Below, in pieces: positions 42,682-49,057 of a stretch of DNA of 49,057 nucleotides. The notes beneath the pieces are model-generated. The model saw only the letters and a program-made list of their open reading frames with translations. It was not told the DNA's origin and searched no databases. Within the stretch, counting starts at the first letter, position 1. Every line of letters begins with the position of its first letter. This DNA comes from Lachnospiraceae bacterium. Lineage in GTDB: Bacteria > Bacillota > Clostridia > Lachnospirales > Lachnospiraceae. The position numbers were made by a program, and so were the translations under genes. The stretch spans positions 1 through 49,057 of the forward strand of contig JAILRH010000161.1 of assembly GCA_024698345.1 (NCBI GenBank), read 5' to 3'.

Positions 42682-43171
42682 GTAATAAGCGGATAATTAC
42701 GGATAATTGAACGATTTTTATTGTTTTTTTACTAAAAATAGTTCAATAGTTAAATTAATAACAAATTAAAAACTGATAAAAGAGAGCGAAATGACTAATA
42801 AAGAGTTATTGCGCTCTTTTTTATATATAAAAATTTGTGCAAGTTGCATAGAAAATGCGCATAAAAATACTTTTATTTGTTGAAATATTGCAAAAATCTG
42901 TTTTAAATCATAGACTTAAGATATGAGTGAAAGTACGGTAATATTACAAATCAGCAATCTTTCATAAAGGGGTATTTGAAGGTTGTGGCATTTCTTCTTA
43001 ATAAATTGGGGGGATCTTTTTTATAATCCCATGAAAAAACTTATATACAAAATTTTCGGCTGTTTTTAACATGAACGGGTTTATTTTTGCGTATCTAAAA
43101 ACAATTAGAACTCTTTAACAGGTGATTCAATCGTATGAGTCGCCAATAAAAATAAATAAGGGAGGTTATTT
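42682..43171. other. 490-bp gap before the GH81 gene
   Basis: It contains the cupin terminator (42778-42824). Further on it has a possible -10 TATAAT at 43022-43027 and a ~145-base AT-rich stretch before the GH81 start. No gene is seen and no known riboswitch recognised. Confidence 0.45.
42778..42824 (+). terminator. Intrinsic terminator of the cupin gene
   Basis: AGAGCGAAATGACT pairs with AGTTATTGCGCTCT (with wobble and one internal mismatch), followed by TTTTTT. Confidence 0.75.
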
Positions 43172-46100
43172 ATGATGATTAAGACAAGGAAAAGGAGAAC
43201 CTTGGCATCAAAAACCATGTCAGGAGTACTGGCAGCAACAATGGTAGTCGGCATGATGCCGACATTTAGCGGGAACGTGGACAATGTAAATGCAGCAGCA
43301 AACGATCCATATGCCGTATCGGTAGGAAGAATGGTATATGCAAGTTCATCTGTAGGAAACAGTGACCCTGCATATGCAGTTGACGGATCAACTTCTACCA
43401 GATGGGAGAGTGCATGGGACAACGCTACAGAATGGATGTATGTTGACCTTGGAAAGGTAACACAGATTACAGGTGTTAATCTTTATTGGGAAGGCGCATT
43501 TGCAAAAGCCTACAACATTCAGGTTTCAAATGATGAGAACAACTGGTCACAGGTTTACAGTACAACAACCGGTAACGGTGGAAACCAGCAACTCAATATC
43601 AATACTCAGGCAAGATATGTCAGAATTAACATGACACAGAAACAGTTACCTGCATACGGATATTCGCTTTACGAATTTGAGGTAATGGGACTTGACGGTA
43701 TTACAAAAAGACCTGTAGATTACGGAACAAATATTGCGCAGGGCAAGAATGTATCTGCATCATCACTCAGAGATATCTGGTGGATGTATGATGACAACGG
43801 AGTTATCGATCAGTCAACAGTTCTTGCACAGAACGCAATTGATGGAAAAGATAACACTCACTGGACATCAGGACAGGAAGACAAGCAGTGGATTACAGTT
43901 GACCTTGGAAGAAACTACACAATCGGAAGAGTAGTGCTTGACTGGGAATCAGATGCAGGAAAGATTTACGATATCCAGGTTTCAACAGACGGAAATAATT
44001 TTACTACATTATATAGACAGACAAGAGGGCATGCTTTCGAGACAGCAGATATTCCGCTCTATGCAACGGCAAGATATGTAAGAATGTACGGATATACAAG
44101 AGTTGAGAGCGGAAGCGGATTCTCACTCAAAGAATTCAAAGTGTATGAGTACAAAAATGGAGATGCAAGACCAACATACAGCATTCCTGCACTTCCACAG
44201 TCTCATATGAAATATTACAAAAAAGGAAATCTTATCAGCAATGATATGTACTTAGAGCAGGCAAAACTTCCTGTATACATTGATGGTAATTTGAGCGCAC
44301 CAATAGACAGTAACGATTGGTGGCAGTCATCACTTATTAACAAGTTTGGAAATCCTATGAGCACATTGCCATTCAAGACAAAGTTCTCTACAAAGGGACT
44401 TTCAGTTACAACAACAACTGAAGGATGGCTTCCAACAATGGGACCAACAGATGTAAACGTATCAGTTGTAACAGAAAATGAAGTTGATTTCTCTATTATG
44501 CCGGAGAACCTTGATACAGCAACAGCTTGTGACAAGGTAGTTGCATATAGTGATTATGCTGTAACACTTGGCCTTTATGATGATACACATCAGGCTATGA
44601 AAGCTACATTTGTAAAAGGTTCACCATATATCTTTACAGAGTATGGAGACACAAGAACAGTATATCTTTCAGCACCTGCACTTGCAGAAATCTACAACGG
44701 CGCAGGAAACACAATTCTCACAAACAATCTCGATGCTGTAACTGCAGACCACATCGGAATTAAGATTGTAGATTCTGACAATAAGAACAGAACAAAGACA
44801 AGTGAGACAAACTATTGTTTGACAGTACCTGAAGGAACAGTATTTAAAAAGATTGGTAATTATATCAAGATTACATTCCCAGGTGCAAACGGATACATGT
44901 CAATCGCAACAATGACAAATAAGAATCAGATTGGAACATTCTTTGCACATGGATATGCATTCCCAACTGATACTAATGTTACATACGATTATGATGAGAA
45001 TCAGTCGGTAGTAAAATCATACTACACAGTTACAACAAATCTTAAACGTGGCGGATTCTCAAATGAGACAATTCAGTGTATGCTTCCTCATCAGTGGAAA
45101 CACTCGACAGATGACAATGGTTCATTTGCAACATTCACATCTGTAAGAGGAGATATGAAGGCAGTAGTTAAGAATCAGTTCCAGACATCTGCAACATTTG
45201 CAGGATTACTTCCAACATTTGCAACACCATCAAACAATGACTTTGACAGCCAAGCATTACTTGCTTATCTTTCACAGTTAGATGATGCTACAAAGAATTT
45301 GAACCCTGCAGGAGATGCATATTGGGAAGGAAAGAACCTTCATCCACTTGGAATGGGAGTTCTCATGGCAGATCAGATTGGGGAGACAGAGCTTAGAGAT
45401 GCTTTCTTAAAGAGAATTAAAAAGATACTTGTAAACTGGTTTACATATGATGGACCTGATGATGTAAGTTATTTCATCTACAATGAAAACTGGGGAACAT
45501 TATTCTACAAAAACAGCGAGTTTGGCGCAAATGCAGCTATCTGTGATCACCACTTCACATACGGATACTTCATGTTTGCGGCAACAGTACTCGCAACATA
45601 TGACCAAGAATTCTACAATGATTACAAAGATATGATTGAACTTCTTATCAGAGATTATGCAAACCCATCTGATACAGACAATGAGTACTGCAGATTCAGA
45701 GCATATGATTTATATGAAGGTCACTCATGGGCAGGCGGATACGCTGACAATGATTCAGGAAACAATCAGGAATCAGCATCAGAATCATTATTCAGCTGGG
45801 TAAGTATGTACCTCTGGGGAGTTCTTACACAGAATGATGCATACAGAGATGCAGGTGTATTTGGATTCTCAAATGAGATGGAAGCAGTTGAACAGTACTG
45901 GTTCGATTATGACAAAGATAACTGGATCAACGATTGGCCATACGAAGTAGTTGGACAGGTATACGGCTCAATCAACTTCTACGGAACATTCTTTGGTGGA
46001 CAGCCACTTTACGTATATGGAATTCAGTGGTTACCAATCTCTGAGTACCTTACATATTACGGAATGAATCAGTCAAGATGTGCTGAGATTTACGCAGGTC

Positions 46101-48361
46101 TTGAGAGAGATACAGACGTTGCTATGGCAAAAGCAGAGACAGTTGCAAGAAATGAAGGAAAGAGCCAGGCAGAAATCGACAAGATGATCAGAGAATATCC
46201 ACATCAGGATACAGGTTGGCAGCATATTACATGGCCATTCCTTTCACAGACAAATCCGGATCGTGCACTTAACTTGTTTAATACACATGCAAGTGAAGTA
46301 CAAAGAACTGACACAGCAAACACATACTGGTTCATCAATGCAATGAAGGAACTTGGTGTTAAGACAACAGATATTGTTGCAACAGGCGATTGCTCAGCAG
46401 CAGTATACAACAAGAACGGTAAATATACAGCAGTGGTTTGGAACCCAACAAACGAGACAAAGGTTGTTAATTTCAAATCAAACGGTAACTATGTAGGAAA
46501 AGCTACAGTAGGAGCAAAAGCTCTTGTAAGCTTCGAAGTATTTAAAAACAGAAACTTTGATATTGTTCAGGCACAGACACCTGTAATCTCAGTTCCAACA
46601 GGAACATATGATGATACAAAATATGTTGAGATTTCATCAGGAGCAGGAACAACTATCTACTACACAACAGATGGAACAAGACCAACAAGAAACAGCAAAG
46701 TATACACAGGTGTGTTTGCAGTTTCAACCACAGCTACAGTAAAAGCAATTGCAGTAAAAGATGGAAACATTGATTCACCAATGGCATCTAGCACAATTAC
46801 AGTAAATGGTACTGCAGTATCAGGAAATGTTAACCTTGCTCAGGGCAAGAACGCAGTAGCTTCATCTGCTGAAAATGCATCAGTTGGTGCAGACAAGGCA
46901 TTTGACAATGACAAGAGCACACGTTGGTCATCAGGCTTCAACGATAATGAGTCAATCTATGTTGATCTTGGAAGCAACAAGACAATCAACAAAGTAGTAC
47001 TTGATTGGGAAGCTTCATATGCATCAGCATACAAAATTCAGGTATCATCAAATGCAAACAACTGGCAGACAGTCTATGAGACATCTAACGGTAAGGGCGG
47101 AAAAGAAGAAATCGTATTCGATGCAATAACATGCAGATACGTTAGAATGCAGGGCGTTAAGAGAGCACTTGCATATGGATATTCACTCTGGGAGATGGGA
47201 GTATATGAGGCTGCAAAAGTAAGCAACGTGGCATTCAGCCTTCCATCAGGAGCATACCAGGGTAACCAGACAATCAATATTAACTGTGCAACAAAGGGTG
47301 TTGAAATCAGATACACAACAGATGGTTCTACACCAAACGCAAATTCAAAACTCTACATTCCTGGAATCAAGATTAACCAGACAACAACAATCAAAGCAAT
47401 CGCATACAGAAAAGGAATGATAGAATCAGGAGTTGTAACAGCAACATACACAATCAACGGTGGTTCAGAACTTCCAACAGAGCCTCCAACAGAAACTCCA
47501 ACACAGCCGGGAACAAATCCTGGTGATGGTGTTAATATTGCACAGGGCAAACAGGTAATAGCATCAGGAGCAGAGAATGATGCAATGGCAGCTGCAAACG
47601 CAGTTGACGGAAATGATGGAACAAGATGGTCATCAAATTTCGCAGACAACGCATGGATTACAGTTGATCTTGGAGCAACATATTCAGTAAACAAAGTTGC
47701 AATCAAATGGGAAGCAGCTTATGGAAAGAACTACAGAATCCAGACATCAACAAATGGAACAAACTTCACAACAGTTAAGACTGTAAACGGTTCAGACGGT
47801 GGAGATGACGAAATAACATTTGACGCAACAAACGCAAGATACGTTAGAATGCAGGGTGTTGAGAGAGCGCTTCCATACGGATACTCAATTTGGGAAATGA
47901 AAGTATACGCAGGCGGTTCACAGACAGGCGGCTCAGGCGAACCTGAGACAACAACACAGGCTAATAACGGAAATTACAGAAAACTCGCAGTTTCAAATGC
48001 TACAGCATCAGGCGTAGAAAATGAAGCAATGGCAGCATCAAATGCAGTTGATGGAAACACAGGAACAAGATGGTCATCAAACTTTGCAGACAATGCATGG
48101 ATTACATTTGACCTTGGAGCAACATATTCAGTAGACAAACTCGTTCTCAACTGGGAAGGAGCTTACGGTGAAAGTTATGACATCTATGTTTCAACAGACG
48201 GAAATAACTTCACAAAAGTTAAGAGCCTTACAGGAATGAAAGGTGGAGTAGACACAGTAACATTTAACGCAACAAATGCAAGATATGTAAAACTTCAGGG
48301 TGTTCACAGAGGACTTCCATACGGATACTCACTCTGGGAAGCAGAAGTTTGGGGCAGATAA
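43172..48361 (+). CDS. Secreted GH81 endo-beta-1,3-glucanase with five discoidin-type and two CHB_HEX-type modules
   Basis: The ATG at 43172 (or 43175) follows GGGAGG. The 1729-residue protein begins with a signal peptide to about residue 40. F5/8 type C (CBM32-like) domains lie at ~45-175 and ~186-325. The GH81 catalytic domain is ~339-1125: SNDWWQSSLINKFGNP near its start, CDHHFTYGYFMFAATVLATY (Asp region ~791) and GHSWAGGYADNDSGNNQESASE (~850-871) with the catalytic Glu pair. CHB_HEX-type modules (YYTTDGTRPTRNSKVY) are at ~1134 and ~1351. Three further F5/8 domains sit at ~1217, ~1452 and ~1603, joined by a PTEPPTETPTQPG linker. It cleaves beta-1,3-glucan (callose, curdlan, fungal or algal wall) outside the cell. 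No sorting or dockerin signal is seen. Confidence 0.93.
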   Translation: MMIKTRKRRTLASKTMSGVLAATMVVGMMPTFSGNVDNVNAAANDPYAVSVGRMVYASSSVGNSDPAYAVDGSTSTRWESAWDNATEWMYVDLGKVTQITGVNLYWEGAFAKAYNIQVSNDENNWSQVYSTTTGNGGNQQLNINTQARYVRINMTQKQLPAYGYSLYEFEVMGLDGITKRPVDYGTNIAQGKNVSASSLRDIWWMYDDNGVIDQSTVLAQNAIDGKDNTHWTSGQEDKQWITVDLGRNYTIGRVVLDWESDAGKIYDIQVSTDGNNFTTLYRQTRGHAFETADIPLYATARYVRMYGYTRVESGSGFSLKEFKVYEYKNGDARPTYSIPALPQSHMKYYKKGNLISNDMYLEQAKLPVYIDGNLSAPIDSNDWWQSSLINKFGNPMSTLPFKTKFSTKGLSVTTTTEGWLPTMGPTDVNVSVVTENEVDFSIMPENLDTATACDKVVAYSDYAVTLGLYDDTHQAMKATFVKGSPYIFTEYGDTRTVYLSAPALAEIYNGAGNTILTNNLDAVTADHIGIKIVDSDNKNRTKTSETNYCLTVPEGTVFKKIGNYIKITFPGANGYMSIATMTNKNQIGTFFAHGYAFPTDTNVTYDYDENQSVVKSYYTVTTNLKRGGFSNETIQCMLPHQWKHSTDDNGSFATFTSVRGDMKAVVKNQFQTSATFAGLLPTFATPSNNDFDSQALLAYLSQLDDATKNLNPAGDAYWEGKNLHPLGMGVLMADQIGETELRDAFLKRIKKILVNWFTYDGPDDVSYFIYNENWGTLFYKNSEFGANAAICDHHFTYGYFMFAATVLATYDQEFYNDYKDMIELLIRDYANPSDTDNEYCRFRAYDLYEGHSWAGGYADNDSGNNQESASESLFSWVSMYLWGVLTQNDAYRDAGVFGFSNEMEAVEQYWFDYDKDNWINDWPYEVVGQVYGSINFYGTFFGGQPLYVYGIQWLPISEYLTYYGMNQSRCAEIYAGLERDTDVAMAKAETVARNEGKSQAEIDKMIREYPHQDTGWQHITWPFLSQTNPDRALNLFNTHASEVQRTDTANTYWFINAMKELGVKTTDIVATGDCSAAVYNKNGKYTAVVWNPTNETKVVNFKSNGNYVGKATVGAKALVSFEVFKNRNFDIVQAQTPVISVPTGTYDDTKYVEISSGAGTTIYYTTDGTRPTRNSKVYTGVFAVSTTATVKAIAVKDGNIDSPMASSTITVNGTAVSGNVNLAQGKNAVASSAENASVGADKAFDNDKSTRWSSGFNDNESIYVDLGSNKTINKVVLDWEASYASAYKIQVSSNANNWQTVYETSNGKGGKEEIVFDAITCRYVRMQGVKRALAYGYSLWEMGVYEAAKVSNVAFSLPSGAYQGNQTININCATKGVEIRYTTDGSTPNANSKLYIPGIKINQTTTIKAIAYRKGMIESGVVTATYTINGGSELPTEPPTETPTQPGTNPGDGVNIAQGKQVIASGAENDAMAAANAVDGNDGTRWSSNFADNAWITVDLGATYSVNKVAIKWEAAYGKNYRIQTSTNGTNFTTVKTVNGSDGGDDEITFDATNARYVRMQGVERALPYGYSIWEMKVYAGGSQTGGSGEPETTTQANNGNYRKLAVSNATASGVENEAMAASNAVDGNTGTRWSSNFADNAWITFDLGATYSVDKLVLNWEGAYGESYDIYVSTDGNNFTKVKSLTGMKGGVDTVTFNATNARYVKLQGVHRGLPYGYSLWEAEVWGR

Positions 48362-48510
48362 TTATAATGTGGAAATTATAGTTGATTATAAAACATAGTG
48401 AGTTATGTGAAAGTATAGAAAGGAGATTGTGGAATAAAAATAATAATTGAATAAAAATGAATCTGAGTTCCAAGGAAGGAAGTTCCATGGAGTGAAGTCA
48501 TAAAATCAAA

Positions 48511-48593
48511 GGCAGGAGTCTTTACACTACGATGATATGAAAATATCTTACCGTGAGGTCTGAAAAAGGGGTAGTAGTGTAGGGGCTCCTGTT
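48511..48593 (+). ncRNA. Candidate structured RNA: long stem enclosing two GNRA hairpins
   Basis: Bases 48511-48530 pair with 48574-48593 over 20 bp including five G-U pairs. Inside, GATAT-GAAA-ATATC (48534-48547) and ACC-GTGA-GGT (48550-48559) are GNRA-capped hairpins. A single-stranded CTGAAAAAGGGGTA closes a three-way junction. The G-U pairs and GNRA loops hold only for rightward transcription. No known riboswitch or RNA family is recognised. Confidence 0.5.
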
Positions 48594-48618
48594 GCTGTGT
48601 GAAAATCATGTTTTAGGA

Positions 48619-48663
48619 GGTGAAGTTGTTGGTGGTGAGGTTGTAGGTAGTGAGGTTGTTGGG
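48619..48663 (+). repeat. 15-bp tandem repeat, three copies
   Basis: rGTGArGTTGTwGGw units begin at 48619, 48634 and 48649, with a 15-bp period. Confidence 0.7.
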
Positions 48664-48669
48664 ATCAGG

Positions 48670-48861
48670 AAGGTGACCGCGCAAACATAAGTATTGTCGG
48701 GAAGTCGGTACGCTGCGAAAAAGCAAGTTGGAGAAGGTGACCGCGTAAACCTTTAGTTTGTCGTGAAGTCGGTACGATGCGAGAAGGCAAGATGGAGAAG
48801 GTGACCGCGCAAACCTTTAGTTTGTCGTGAAGTCGGTACGCTGCGAAAAAGCAAGTTGGAG
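48670..48861 (+). repeat. 64-bp tandem array, three copies
   Basis: Units begin AAGGTGACCGCG at 48670, 48734 and 48798 and end before GATGTACC at 48864. Each contains GTCGGTACGnTGCGA and GCAAGwTGGAG. Copies two and three carry CAAAC-CTTTA-GTTTG mini-hairpins; copy one has diverged there. Confidence 0.92.
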
Positions 48862-49032
48862 AAGATGTACCGTACAAAAATGAAGAGTGCCGATAGGTCG
48901 GAAACTGAATTACAATTAAGGGTTGAAATTGCAGCGTGATACCATAATTTGCTATCGTGAATTAACTTTAGAAATTAGCATTTAGGATTAGGATTTTTTT
49001 GATAAAAAACAGAAGAAATTTGAAAACTCATT

Positions 49033-49041
49033 TGGTATAAT
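49033..49041 (+). promoter_or_regulatory. Extended -10 promoter at the window edge
   Basis: TGGTATAAT is a perfect extended -10 element; no matching -35 lies 17 bp upstream. It probably drives a gene beyond the window. Confidence 0.45.
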
Positions 49042-49057
49042 AGATGGTAATTAGTAG

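Larger units (their letters stand above)
48362..49057. other. 696-bp gap with a candidate structured RNA and two tandem arrays
   Basis: After the GH81 stop there is no gene. The gap holds a folded RNA candidate at 48511-48593, a 15-bp and a 64-bp tandem array, and a promoter at the right edge. It may be a long noncoding RNA region. Confidence 0.55.

Noticed and set aside
43105-43422. Antisense frame over the GH81 signal peptide
   Set aside because: It is a shadow frame without a ribosome site. The + strand gene has a full signal peptide and domains.
48473-48500. Boundary of an insertion sequence near GGAAGGAAGTTCC
   Set aside because: No transposase, target duplication or matching inverted end was found within the window.
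48665-48877. Minus-strand frame across the 64-bp array
   Set aside because: The unit length is not a multiple of three and the frame has no ribosome site. The sequence looks noncoding.

Overview
The window looks like a chromosomal stretch from a low-GC anaerobic Firmicute of the Lachnospiraceae type. The evidence is strong AGGAGG-like ribosome binding sites, AT-rich codon use, a degraded group IIC intron whose reverse transcriptase closely resembles the Eubacterium rectale enzyme known as MarathonRT, lysine-rich Ig-like secreted domains, and large multimodular secreted carbohydrate-active proteins. No rRNA, tRNA or CRISPR array was seen.

Layout. 1-1555: a truncated EamA/DMT permease diverges from a GyrI-like protein. 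1556-2790: a group IIC intron with a large internal deletion, sitting just behind a terminator hairpin. 2930-6834: two candidate promoters, a small secreted protein with its own terminator, and an ABC exporter whose main permease carries an ectodomain resembling a degenerate M1 peptidase. 6917-7080: a candidate ~130-nt small RNA under a LacI/CcpA-type operator. 7260-18748: YkgJ-like protein, divergent phosphofructokinase, secreted SGNH hydrolase, a second ABC exporter, glycerophosphodiesterase, TcdA, Sel1-repeat protein, membrane protein and TetR regulator. 19064-24383: zinc-ribbon membrane protein, Nudix hydrolase, ferredoxin-type aldo/keto reductase and MATE exporter. 24640-34716: a large secreted helical-repeat protein, a leftward block of mostly uncharacterised genes (including a PD-(D/E)XK-like DUF2161 protein and a small PH-like protein), a sortless membrane protein and azlCD. 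34816-48361: a secreted subtilase, a secreted putative TIM-barrel glycosidase, a cupin protein and a 1729-residue GH81 beta-1,3-glucanase with five discoidin-type modules. The end holds a candidate structured RNA and a 64-bp tandem array.

How the genes work together. The right-hand part reads as an extracellular polysaccharide and protein degradation region: GH81 glucanase, putative glycosidase, subtilase and SGNH esterase. The two very different secreted proteins at 24640 and 39299 share an unnamed domain of about 155 residues. The left-hand part mixes housekeeping genes with two ABC-2 exporters.

The most unusual feature at window scale is intergenic. Most larger gaps carry their own unrelated tandem array, with units of 15-64 bp and 2-9 copies. 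In several cases the first copy is the 3' end or stop codon of the adjacent gene. The other leading candidates are the strand-specific RNA fold at 48511-48593, the operator-controlled small RNA at 6917-7080, and the ~300-residue insertion just before the catalytic serine of the subtilase.
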